Below, in pieces: positions 8,783-16,447 of a DNA stretch of 64,000 bases. Below the pieces are notes generated by a model. That model was not told the origin of the DNA. It was given only the letters and a program-made list of their open reading frames with translations, and did no database searches. How positions within the stretch are numbered: the first letter of the stretch is position 1; every line of letters starts with the position of its first letter. Made by a program: the position numbers and the translations under genes. Source of the stretch: Belnapia mucosa (GTDB lineage: Bacteria > Pseudomonadota > Alphaproteobacteria > Acetobacterales > Acetobacteraceae); assembly GCF_016775475.1 (NCBI RefSeq), contig NZ_JAEUXJ010000007.1, forward strand, positions 62,001 to 126,000, written 5' to 3'.

Positions 8783-9424
8783 TCAGGCGCGCCGCAACAG
8801 GAACAGCGCCTGCTCGCCGAACAGGTTGGCGAGCCAGGCGGAGCGCTTCCAGGGCGCCTGCATCCCCTTCTCATCCACCGCCAGCCATTGCTCGACCACA
8901 TAGCCCTCCAGGGCGCAGAGGTCGAAGAAGTCCCTGATCGTGCAGGGATGGATGTTCGGCGTTTCGTACCAGGCGCGGTGCCAGGTATCCGTCATCGGCA
9001 TGCGCCCGGTCGTCAGCATTTGCCAGCGTACCAGCCAATGGCCGAAATTGGGGAAGCTGACGACAGCCCGCCGGCCGATGCGCAGCATCTGCCGCAACAC
9101 CTCCCGCGGCCGCTCCACGGCCTGCAGGGTGCGCGACAGCACGACATAGTCGAAGGCCCCCTCGGGGTAGGAGGCGAGGTCGTGATCGGCATCGCCATGG
9201 ATCACCGCGAGGCCGGCCGCCACGGCCCGCGTCGCCTCCGCCATGTCGATCTCGATGCCGCGGGCATCGGCACCCTTCTCGGCGGTGAGATAGGCCAGCA
9301 ACGCGCCGTCGCCGCAGCCGATATCCAGCACCCGCGCGCCCGGCGTCACCATCTCGGCGATCAGCCGGAGGTCGAGCCGCATATTCTTGGCCACGTAGCG
9401 GATCGGGTAGGGCGCTTCCGGCAT
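8783..9424 (-). CDS. metW: methionine biosynthesis protein MetW
   Basis: MetW is a class I SAM-methyltransferase-fold protein that works with homoserine O-acetyltransferase MetX in methionine synthesis in many proteobacteria. The 213-residue protein has motif I VLDIGCGDGALL, the acidic residue in GIEIDM, and the family blocks VVLSRTLQAV, SFPNFGHWLVRW and WYETPNIHPCTIRDF. The start at 9424 is chosen because residues upstream of MPEAPYPI are low-quality Pro/Arg sequence. MetX normally lies directly upstream, but here a small lipoprotein gene does, so metX must be elsewhere or absent. Confidence 0.92.
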   Translation of the reverse strand: MPEAPYPIRYVAKNMRLDLRLIAEMVTPGARVLDIGCGDGALLAYLTAEKGADARGIEIDMAEATRAVAAGLAVIHGDADHDLASYPEGAFDYVVLSRTLQAVERPREVLRQMLRIGRRAVVSFPNFGHWLVRWQMLTTGRMPMTDTWHRAWYETPNIHPCTIRDFFDLCALEGYVVEQWLAVDEKGMQAPWKRSAWLANLFGEQALFLLRRA

Positions 9425-9492
9425 AGGCCAGCGGATAGACCGCCGGGGCGGCGGCGGCAAGCAGGCCGCGCGCCCCGGAGGGTTACAACTCC

Positions 9493-9789
9493 TTAGCCGC
9501 CGCGGCCGCCACCCTGGCTGCCGGGCGAACGCGGGGCCGGGCCGACGCCGCCGATACCGCCACCCGCTGGGCCGGTCCGGTCAATGGTCGGGCGGCCCTG
9601 GCCGTCGGTGCCGGTGATGGTGGCGCTGCCGGCCGAGGCATTGCCGCTATGCGGCTGCTGTTCCACCTGCTGGCGGAGCGGCGGGGCGCCCGTGCCGCGG
9701 GACTCGCCGGCGATCGGCGGGCCGGAACGGGCATCGGCGCAGGCGCCAAGGGCGGCCAGCGCCGCGACCAGGGCAATGCGGGTGATCAT
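9493..9789 (-). CDS. small Gly/Pro-rich lipoprotein
   Basis: A 98-residue predicted lipoprotein. The signal segment ends in a lipobox LGAC, so Cys21 would be acylated. The mature part is low-complexity, rich in Gly, Pro, Ser and Gln, and probably disordered. A good Shine-Dalgarno (GGAGGA on the minus strand) precedes the ATG at 9789, which rules out the longer in-frame reading. It lies between araC-type and metW genes on the same strand. Such tails are common in fast-evolving envelope lipoproteins, and no function can be read. Confidence 0.6.
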   Translation of the reverse strand: MITRIALVAALAALGACADARSGPPIAGESRGTGAPPLRQQVEQQPHSGNASAGSATITGTDGQGRPTIDRTGPAGGGIGGVGPAPRSPGSQGGGRGG

Positions 9790-9907
9790 GGCAAGTCCTC
9801 CATGGATAGATGGATGTCCGATCATCCGCGCGCCATGCCATGGGCCGCTTGCATGCGGTTGCGTCGAAGCAGCCGAAGTTGCGCCCATGGCGCCGCATGA
9901 CCTGGCG

Positions 9908-10783
9908 TTAACCGGCCTCCGCGGCCCGGGCCGGCTGCCCAGCCGCCCGTCGGTCCAGGGCATGCGCCCGCCAGGCGCTCGGCGTCGTCCCCAGCACCCG
10001 GCGGAAGCTCGAGGTCAGATGGGCATGGGAGCAGAAGCCGGCCTCAAAGGCGGCATCGATCAGCGAAGTCGCGCCATCGGCCAGCAACTCCTGCGCCCGC
10101 GCCAGCCGCCGCCGCATGAGCCAGGCCTGCGGCGCCAAGCCGGTGCTGCGCTTGAAGGCGCGGCTGAAGTGGAAGACGCTGAGCCCGGCCGCCTCGGCCA
10201 GTTCCGCCAGCCGGATCGGGCGGCCGAGATTCTCCGCGACGAAGGTCTCGACCCGGCGCAGCCGCCAGGCGGCCAGGGCGCCGGTATCGTTGCTCGGCAG
10301 GGGCAGCCGGGCCTGCACCAGCTCCGCCATCCGGGCCAGCAGCGCTGCGGCGAAGGCGGGCAGCACCGCCCCGCCGCCCCGCTCGGCCGCCTCGGCCATG
10401 GCCAGCAGAAGCTGGGTGAGCAGGGGGTCGCGGCTGCGCAGCGGCTCGCCCTCCGGCAGGGTGCCGCCGAGGCGTTCCAGCATGGCCCGCAGGGCCTGAT
10501 CCCCGATCACGGCGAGCACGCCAGTCACGGCCTGCCAATGGGGCGTCGCCGCATGCGGCCCGAACAGCAGCACCGCCTCGCCCGGCAGCAGCGCCCCGGT
10601 GCGGGGCAGGCCCAGCAGCCGCCCGCCCGCCGCCGTCGGCAGGAAGATCAGATGCGACATCCGGTCCAGCATGGCCGGAAAGGGACCGGTCACCTTCGCC
10701 AGCCGGTAGAGCCGGGGCTCCGCCGCTAGGCCGGCGCCCTCCCAGGGGTCGAGGAGGAAGGACGGAGGATCTGCCAGTAGCAT
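9908..10783 (-). CDS. AraC family transcriptional regulator
   Basis: A 291-residue AraC/XylS-type regulator. The N-terminal half (about residues 1-180) is an AraC-type sensing domain with no clear ligand clue. The C-terminal 100 residues hold two helix-turn-helix units: LAELAEAAGLSVFHFSRAFKR, and the second in FEAGFCSHAHLTSSFRRVLG followed by TPSAWR. The ATG at 10783 follows GGAG and fits; a longer frame reaches 10951 but reads as noncoding. It is divergent from the methyltransferase-like gene across about 240 bp, so it may control that gene and itself. Confidence 0.88.
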   Translation of the reverse strand: MLLADPPSFLLDPWEGAGLAAEPRLYRLAKVTGPFPAMLDRMSHLIFLPTAAGGRLLGLPRTGALLPGEAVLLFGPHAATPHWQAVTGVLAVIGDQALRAMLERLGGTLPEGEPLRSRDPLLTQLLLAMAEAAERGGGAVLPAFAAALLARMAELVQARLPLPSNDTGALAAWRLRRVETFVAENLGRPIRLAELAEAAGLSVFHFSRAFKRSTGLAPQAWLMRRRLARAQELLADGATSLIDAAFEAGFCSHAHLTSSFRRVLGTTPSAWRAHALDRRAAGQPARAAEAG

Positions 10784-11020
10784 TCGGTTCTCCTGCGGCC
10801 TGGCCGGAATCGCGGCAGGCCCGGCCCTGGCAGGCTGAACGGGCCGTAACGGTATCCTAACCTCCTGCCGGTGCCCCTGCGGAAGGCGCATTCGGACACA
10901 GACGCGGACATTCCGCATTTGGTACGAGTACCGGCCCGGCGCGGAACGCATTCTTCACCTTCTCCTGCCCCAATGCCGGCCACCCCGCAGGAGCAGGCAA
11001 CACGCCATGCCGAGGCCGCC

Positions 11021-11917
11021 ATGACGGCCCTGACCGCATCCCTGGCCAGGCTGCTGCGCCGCGCCGCGCAGCGGATGGAGCGGACGCATCCGCTCTCCCT
11101 CATGGGGGAGATGGACGCGCCGCAATCCCAGGACATGCCGCCGGCGCTCTCGCCCGAGGAGGCGCTGGCGCTCGCCCGTGCCGATTGGTCCGACCGGCTC
11201 TGGGATGATGGGTGCCTGCTGCCGGGTGGGGTGGCGGAGATCCACCGGCTTTCCGCCCTGCTGCCGCTCTCGCCGGCCACGACCCTGCTGCTGGCCGGGC
11301 GCGATGCCGGCGGTGCGGGGGCCGCGGTCATCGCCCAGCGCGGCGCCTGGGTGGCGGCGCATCAGCACGACCCCCTGCTGGCCCGGCGGATGGCGGCGCG
11401 GCTGCGGCCGCAGGGGAAGCGCGCCAGCGTCCTGCCCTGGGATCCGGAGGCGCCGGCCTTCCGCCTGCACTATCACCATCACGCCCTGGCGCTGGAGCCG
11501 CTCTCGGGCGGTGGCCGGCTCGACCGGCTGCTGCCCGCCCTGGCCGCGGCCCTGAAGCCGGAGGCGCAACTGGTCCTGCTGGAAGTGGTGCAGGGCAAGC
11601 CGGGCCGTCCCGGCTTCGAGCGTTGGCTGGAGCTGGAAGGCCGCTCCCGGCCGCCTCCGCCCCGTCCGGCGGCGGAGGCGGCGTTGCAGGCTGCCGGCTT
11701 CCAGCTGCATGTCGCCGAGGATGCCGGGCGCCGGCAGGCCACCGCCATACTCGCCGCCTGGGCCCGCCTGCTGGAGTCCCTGCGTGCCGAGAGCCGCCCA
11801 TCCGGCCTTCGCGCCGCCGCCCTGGTGGCCGAGGCCGAGCTTTGGCTGCTCCGCCACCGGCTGCTGGCCGAGGGCGCGATCGGCCTGCTGCGCTGGCACG
11901 CGACATTGCGGCGATAA
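11021..11917 (+). CDS. methyltransferase-like protein with degraded SAM motif
   Basis: A protein of about 298 residues. The block SPEEALALARADWSDRLWDDGCLLPGG..EIHRLSALLPL followed by alternating beta/alpha segments and LKPEAQLVLLEVV resembles the layout of class I SAM methyltransferases that act on small lipid or amine substrates. The glycine-rich motif I expected after SPATTLLLAG is broken (RDAGGAGAAV), so SAM binding is doubtful. The start is uncertain: 11021 has GAGG five bases upstream, while in-frame ATGs at 10871 and 10973 lack one. It is divergent from the AraC regulator. The C-terminal helix-rich tail has no recognised domain. Confidence 0.55.
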   Translation: MTALTASLARLLRRAAQRMERTHPLSLMGEMDAPQSQDMPPALSPEEALALARADWSDRLWDDGCLLPGGVAEIHRLSALLPLSPATTLLLAGRDAGGAGAAVIAQRGAWVAAHQHDPLLARRMAARLRPQGKRASVLPWDPEAPAFRLHYHHHALALEPLSGGGRLDRLLPALAAALKPEAQLVLLEVVQGKPGRPGFERWLELEGRSRPPPPRPAAEAALQAAGFQLHVAEDAGRRQATAILAAWARLLESLRAESRPSGLRAAALVAEAELWLLRHRLLAEGAIGLLRWHATLRR

Positions 11918-11936
11918 GGGGGGCGACGGTAGGCGG

Positions 11937-12179
11937 TCAGGCCTCCCGGCCGCGCAGGCGGCGCCACTGGCGCTCCGTCCAGCGCGCGGTGCGTTCCAGC
12001 GGCGGCTTCAGCCGCGGCACGTCGTCGCTCATCAGGGCGAGGCCGAGCGGCAGCATCCAGAGGCCGAAGATTGGCAGGATAGCCAGGAATCCACCGAGAA
12101 TCAGGCCGCAGGCGGCCGTCAGCCGCAGCGGCTTGCGAGCCGGATGGCGCAACGCCGCCACGCCGGACTGGACCCGCAA
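11937..12179 (-). CDS. small two-helix membrane protein, start uncertain
   Basis: A short integral-membrane protein. The recognisable core is LRLTAACGLILGGFLAILPIF, then GLWMLPLGLALMSDDVP and an Arg/Trp-rich cytoplasmic tail. Similar small proteins with a conserved LPxxGxWMLPLGL segment occur in alphaproteobacteria, without known function. No ATG exists at the 5' end. The coding pattern appears to extend to about 12230 (AWEARIARLL), but the only usable starts are TTG at 12179 and GTG at 12161. The upstream secreted-protein gene ends at 12256 and is probably co-transcribed. Confidence 0.5.
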   Translation of the reverse strand: MRVQSGVAALRHPARKPLRLTAACGLILGGFLAILPIFGLWMLPLGLALMSDDVPRLKPPLERTARWTERQWRRLRGREA

Positions 12180-12255
12180 CGGCAGATGACCCAGCAGCCG
12201 GGCGATTCGCGCCTCCCAGGCCTGGGCCAGATCGCCGGTCGGGACGGGTGCGCGG

Positions 12256-12534
12256 TTAATAGCCGCGATACCTTTCCCGCACCGCCTGATCCCGCCGACC
12301 GGCTCGATAGGCTTCCCGGGCGATCTCGTCCTCCCGCGCGGCGCGGCGTTCGCGCCGGACCTCGCGGCGCATGCGCTCCTCGCGCCAGGCCTCACGCGCA
12401 TAGGGGCCCGGGCCCGGGGGCGCCGGCATCCAGCCCCGCTCGGGGTGGTAGTAGGTGCCGTTCGCATAGGGCTGGGCGGCAGCCGGCATGGCCACCAAGG
12501 CGGCCAGCGCCGCGGCGAGAAGGATGCGCGTCAT
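12256..12534 (-). CDS. small secreted Arg/Glu-rich protein
   Basis: A 92-residue protein with a clean Sec signal peptide (residues 1-20, ending AAA before QPYANG). The mature chain has an aromatic/Pro block (YYHPERGWMPAPPGPG) and then an unbroken charged helix dense in Arg and Glu. A GGAGGA Shine-Dalgarno five bases before the ATG at 12534 decides the start. It is probably periplasmic. I recognise no family. It is divergent from the MFS gene. Confidence 0.65.
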   Translation of the reverse strand: MTRILLAAALAALVAMPAAAQPYANGTYYHPERGWMPAPPGPGPYAREAWREERMRREVRRERRAAREDEIAREAYRAGRRDQAVRERYRGY

Positions 12535-12657
12535 GCCGTTCCTCCGAAGATGGACCCGGCTTCATTTGCCGGGCGGATTGGGAGCTACGCGCCGGCGGCG
12601 GCAGGGTTCCGGGCTGGCGGAACCGGCCCGGTCGCGCGACGCTTTGGAGGCGTCCTG

Positions 12658-14013
12658 ATGACAGGGGAATGGGGCGCCATGAGCGAAATCGAAACAAGAA
12701 CGATCAGGAAGGTGATGTGGCGGCTCATGCCCTTCCTCTTCGTCTGCTATTTTGTCGCCTATCTCGACCGGGTGAATGTCGGTTTCGCCAAGCTGCAGAT
12801 GAATGCGGCGCTTGGCCTCTCCGAGGCGGCCTATGGCCTCGGCGCCGGCCTGTTCTTCATCTCCTACTTCCTGCTCGAAGTGCCCTCGAACCTGGCGCTC
12901 GACAAATTCGGTGCCCGGCTCTGGATCGCCCGGATCATGTTCAGCTGGGGCATCATCTCCGGGATGTTCGCTTTCATCCAGCCGATCGCCGGGGCAACGG
13001 GGCTCTCCAATGAATGGGTCTTCTACCTGCTCCGCTTCGCGCTCGGCATCGCCGAGGCCGGCTTCTTTCCGGGCATCATCTTCTATCTCACGCTCTGGTT
13101 CCCCTCCGTCTACCGCGCCCGGGTCGTGGCGCTGTTCATGCTGGCGATCCCCTTCTCCTCGATTGTCGGCGCACCGGTCTCCGGCGCGCTGCTGAACCTG
13201 CACGGAGGAGGGCTGGAGGGCTGGCAATGGCTGTTTGTGCTGGAGGCGATTCCCTCGATCCTCATGGCCGTTGGCGTCATCTTCTACCTGACCGACCGGC
13301 CGGCAGACGCCTCCTGGCTTGCCGGAGATGAGCGCGGCTGGCTGGAGCAGCGGCTGGAGGAGGAGAGCCGGCACAAGGCGGCGGCCGAGCATTGGGGTAT
13401 CGGCAAGGCGCTGAGCGATCCGCGCATCCTGGCCTGCGCCTTCGTCTATTTCTGCCTGAATGCCGCCAGCTACGGCGTCGCCTTCTTCCTGCCAACCATC
13501 GTGAAGGGCTTCGGCGTCAGCAATTTCCAGACCGGGCTCCTGGCGGCGCTGCCCTTCGTCTTCGGCGCGATCGGCATGGTGCTGCTGGGGCGCAATTCCG
13601 ACCGCACGCTGAAGCGGCGGGAGCATGTCTGCTTCGCCATGATCCTGGCCGCGGTCGGCGTCGCCGGGGCGGGGCTGGTCTCCACGCCGGTGATGGTGCT
13701 GGGGCTGCTCTGCCTGAGCCAGATCGGCGTCTCCGCCACCCCGCCGCTGCTCTGGCCGATCCCGAGCGCCATGCTCACCGGCAGCGCGGCGGCGGCCGGC
13801 ATCGCGGCGATCAACGCGATCGGCAACCTCTCCGGCTTCGCCGGGCCCTATCTGATGGGCTATCTGCGGGACGCGACTGGCGACTTCACCGCCGGCCTGC
13901 TGGTGCTCGGCGGCGTCACGCTGGTCGGCGGGCTGGTCGCGCTGACCCTGAAGGTCGGCCAGGGCATGGAGACGGCGGCAGCGACGCCGCGCGAGGTCAA
14001 GCTGGCGCATTGA
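12658..14013 (+). CDS. MFS transporter, anion:cation symporter type
   Basis: A 451-residue inner-membrane importer with twelve predicted helices. The N-terminus (TIRKVMWRLMPFLFVCYFVAYLDRVNVGFA) is characteristic of the ACS branch of the major facilitator superfamily, whose members import organic anions such as tartrate, galactonate, phthalate or hydroxyphenylacetate with protons. The ATG at 12658 follows GGAGG by seven bases; MSEIE at 12679 is an alternative. No enzyme gene flanks it on the same strand, so the substrate is open. The C-terminus runs to just before a convergent 50-residue gene. Confidence 0.88.
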   Translation: MTGEWGAMSEIETRTIRKVMWRLMPFLFVCYFVAYLDRVNVGFAKLQMNAALGLSEAAYGLGAGLFFISYFLLEVPSNLALDKFGARLWIARIMFSWGIISGMFAFIQPIAGATGLSNEWVFYLLRFALGIAEAGFFPGIIFYLTLWFPSVYRARVVALFMLAIPFSSIVGAPVSGALLNLHGGGLEGWQWLFVLEAIPSILMAVGVIFYLTDRPADASWLAGDERGWLEQRLEEESRHKAAAEHWGIGKALSDPRILACAFVYFCLNAASYGVAFFLPTIVKGFGVSNFQTGLLAALPFVFGAIGMVLLGRNSDRTLKRREHVCFAMILAAVGVAGAGLVSTPVMVLGLLCLSQIGVSATPPLLWPIPSAMLTGSAAAAGIAAINAIGNLSGFAGPYLMGYLRDATGDFTAGLLVLGGVTLVGGLVALTLKVGQGMETAAATPREVKLAH

Positions 14014-14032
14014 TCGGCCTGCCAGGGCCGCG

Positions 14033-14185
14033 TCAGCAACCGGTGACGCGGCCCGAGGCGATGCAATCCGTATAGCCCATCGCCCGCTGGAGGCTCGGGA
14101 AGATCAGGTAGCCGCCGACCAGCACGCCGAGGATGACGATCAGGGCCAGAAGCGCGATGAGGTCGGAGCGGGGCTTTTCGGGCAA
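14033..14185 (-). CDS. 50-residue membrane protein with TTG start
   Basis: A small gene on the minus strand read from TTG at 14185 with GGAG seven bases upstream. The product has a short charged N-terminus (PEKPRSD), one strong membrane helix (LIALLALIVILGVLVGGYLIF) and a Cys-containing tail (YTDCIASGRVTGC). Codon use is strongly GC at third positions, as in the neighbours. It lies tail to tail with the MFS gene and directly after the IclR gene. The sequence looks conserved in style rather than random, but I know no function. Confidence 0.6.
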   Translation of the reverse strand: MPEKPRSDLIALLALIVILGVLVGGYLIFPSLQRAMGYTDCIASGRVTGC

Positions 14186-14235
14186 GGGCAGGCTCCGGTG
14201 GGGTGGCGGAGCTTACGGGCCGGCGCCGGGTGCGG

Positions 14236-15030
14236 CTACAGCACCTGCCCGTGTAGCGCCGCCGCCTCGGCCAGCAACCGCGGCAGGAAGCGCTGGTTCA
14301 TGGTCTCGAGGCTCGCCTGCGCCGCGGCGCAGCCGGTGTTGAGCGCCGCGACCACGCGCCCATCCGGCCGCCGCAGCGGTACGGCGATGGAGCGGAAGCC
14401 GAGCTCCGCCTCCTGGTCGGCGAGGCAGAAGCCGGCCATGCCGACCTCACCCAGGATGCGCCGCAGCGCCGGCTTGGCGGTGACGGTGAAGGGCGTGACC
14501 GGTTCGGGCCGCAGCCGGGTGAGGAACGCCTCCCGCTCCGCCTCCGGCAGATGCGCCAGCAGCACCCGGCCGACCGCGCTGCAGAAGGCCGGCAGCCGCA
14601 GCCCCGGCCCGGCGCCCGCCGTATAGGGCCGGCGCGGCGAGGCATAGGCGACCATCACCGCCTCCGTCCCATCGAGCACCGCCGCCGAACAGGTCTCGCC
14701 GAGTTCGGCGCAGAGCCGGTCGCAGGCCGGTTGCAGCACGGTGGAGGCGGCGGAGGCGCCGAGATAGCTGCCGGCCAGGCGCAGCACCCGCGGGGTCAGG
14801 CGGAACAGCCGCCCCTCGGCCTCGGCGAAGCCGAGATGCGTCAGGGTCAGCAGCGCCCGCCGCGCCGTCGCCCGCGGCAGCCCGGTCTGGCGGGCGAGAT
14901 CGGCCAGCGTCATTGCCGGATGCTCGGCATCGAAGGCGAGCATGACCGAGAGGCCGCGTGCCAGCGCCTCCGACAGGTCGCGCGGTTCCCCGGCGCGCCG
15001 GGCGCTGTCTGCTGCCGCAAGCCTTGGCAC
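14236..15030 (-). CDS. IclR family transcriptional regulator
   Basis: A 264-residue IclR-type regulator. The N-terminal winged helix (about residues 15-80, LADLARQTGLPRATARRALLTL) is followed by the GAF-like effector domain with SAAVLDGTEAVMVA, AFCSAVGRVLLAHL and GFRSIAVPLRRPDG. It resembles the PcaR/PobR branch that controls aromatic-acid pathways. The start is GTG at 15030 behind GGAGG. The gene is divergent from the Rieske oxygenase across 97 bp that contain a clear palindrome, so it is the likely regulator of the 15.1-25.9 kb run. Confidence 0.9.
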   Translation of the reverse strand: MPRLAAADSARRAGEPRDLSEALARGLSVMLAFDAEHPAMTLADLARQTGLPRATARRALLTLTHLGFAEAEGRLFRLTPRVLRLAGSYLGASAASTVLQPACDRLCAELGETCSAAVLDGTEAVMVAYASPRRPYTAGAGPGLRLPAFCSAVGRVLLAHLPEAEREAFLTRLRPEPVTPFTVTAKPALRRILGEVGMAGFCLADQEAELGFRSIAVPLRRPDGRVVAALNTGCAAAQASLETMNQRFLPRLLAEAAALHGQVL

Positions 15031-15086
15031 CCTGCCTCCCTCCGCGTTCGGGCCGTTGCGAGGCTAGCCCGGATAGGCTTAGAATT

Positions 15087-15110
15087 GAACAGGTGTTCGG
15101 TCTTCGAACA
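15087..15110. promoter_or_regulatory. predicted IclR operator
   Basis: TGTTCG (15094-15099) and CGAACA (15105-15110) form an inverted repeat with a five-base spacer. A second half-site GAACA (15087-15091) makes an overlapping palindrome GAACA-GG-TGTTC. Spaced TTCG/CGAA arms are the usual form of IclR-family operators. The site lies midway between the divergent IclR and Rieske genes. Binding is inferred. Confidence 0.6.
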
Positions 15111-15127
15111 GCGAGGAGCCTCTGCCC

Positions 15128-16447
15128 ATGATGAGCGCCGAGCAGAACCGCCGCCTGACCCAGACCGGCCCGGGCACCCCGGGCGGGGAATTGCTGCGGC
15201 GCTACTGGCAGCCGATCGCCCTGGCCGAGGAGCTGGCGGGGCAACGCCCGGTCCGCCCGGTGCGGCTGCTCGGCCAGGACCTGGTGCTGTTCCGGGATGA
15301 GGCCGGGCGCCTCGGCCTGCTCGACCGCGACTGCCCGCACCGCAATGCCGATCTCGCCTTCGGCCGGCTGGAGGATGGCGGGCTGCGCTGCTCCTTCCAT
15401 GGCTGGCTGTTCGACGCCACCGGCCGCTGCCTGGAGACGCCGGCCGAGCCGGAGGGCAGCCGGCTCTGCGACCGCATCCGCCAGCGTGCCTATCCTGTCG
15501 CGGAGCGTGGCGGGATCATCTGGGCCTATCTCGCCGAGGGCGAGCCGCCGGCCTTCCCCGCGCTCGACTGCTTCGCCGCGCCGGACAGCCATGTCTTCGC
15601 TTTCAAGGGGCTGATCGAGTGCAACTGGCTGCAGGCGCTGGAGGTCGGCATCGACCCGGCCCATGCCAGCTTCCTGCACCGCTTCTTCGAGGATGAGGAT
15701 GCGGCCGCCAGCTACGGCAAGCAGTTCCGCGCCGCCTCGGCCGATAGCGACATGCCGATGACGCGGGTGCTGCGGGAATTCCCCCGCCCGCGGATCGAGG
15801 TGGAGCCGGCGCCGCATGGGCTGCGCATCACCGCGCTGCGGCGGCTTTCGGACAGCCATACCCATGTCCGCGTCACCAACCTGGTCTTCCCCCAGGCCTT
15901 CGCCATCCCGCTCTCCGCCGAGATGACGATCACCCAGTGGCATGTCCCGGTGGATGACGGGAATTGCTACTGGTACGCGATCTTCACCAGCTTCGCCGCG
16001 CCGGTGGACAAGGTGCGGATGCGCGAGCAGCGCCTGGCCCTGTACGAGCTGCCGGACTACCGCCCGAAGGTCGGCCGCCACAACGCCTATGGCTTCGATG
16101 CCGAGGAGCAGCAGCGCCGCACCTATACGGGCATGGGCGAGGACATCAACGTCCATGACCAATGGGCGGTGGAGAGCCAGGGCCGCATCCAGGACCGGAC
16201 GCGGGAGCACCTCGCCTCCTCCGACAAGGCGATCGCCGCCAATCGCCGCCTGCTCTTCCGCGCCATGGAGGCGGTGGAGCGTGGCGAGCGGCCGCTGATG
16301 GCGCTCGACGAGGCCGCGGCCACGGGCGTCACCGGCCCCGCCACCATGGACGGTATTGGCCCGACCGAGGGCTGGGAGCGCTACTGGCCCGAGGTCGACC
16401 GCCGCCGCCGCCAGGGTGCGCCCTGGGCAAGGCTCGCCGCGGAGTGA
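15128..16447 (+). CDS. Rieske non-haem iron oxygenase, large subunit
   Basis: A 439-residue oxygenase alpha subunit of the phthalate 4,5-dioxygenase/O-demethylase type, which hydroxylates or dealkylates organic substrates with O2. The Rieske 2Fe-2S ligands are C69-P-H71 and C88-SF-H91. The mononuclear iron site reads D176xxH179xxxxH184 (GIDPAHASFLH). Two tandem ATGs (15128, 15131) are possible starts. No ferredoxin or reductase gene is in the window, so electrons must come from a partner encoded elsewhere. The stop overlaps the next gene as GTGA, so it is coupled to a ligase that could act on an amine product. The substrate is unknown. Confidence 0.9.
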   Translation: MMSAEQNRRLTQTGPGTPGGELLRRYWQPIALAEELAGQRPVRPVRLLGQDLVLFRDEAGRLGLLDRDCPHRNADLAFGRLEDGGLRCSFHGWLFDATGRCLETPAEPEGSRLCDRIRQRAYPVAERGGIIWAYLAEGEPPAFPALDCFAAPDSHVFAFKGLIECNWLQALEVGIDPAHASFLHRFFEDEDAAASYGKQFRAASADSDMPMTRVLREFPRPRIEVEPAPHGLRITALRRLSDSHTHVRVTNLVFPQAFAIPLSAEMTITQWHVPVDDGNCYWYAIFTSFAAPVDKVRMREQRLALYELPDYRPKVGRHNAYGFDAEEQQRRTYTGMGEDINVHDQWAVESQGRIQDRTREHLASSDKAIAANRRLLFRAMEAVERGERPLMALDEAAATGVTGPATMDGIGPTEGWERYWPEVDRRRRQGAPWARLAAE

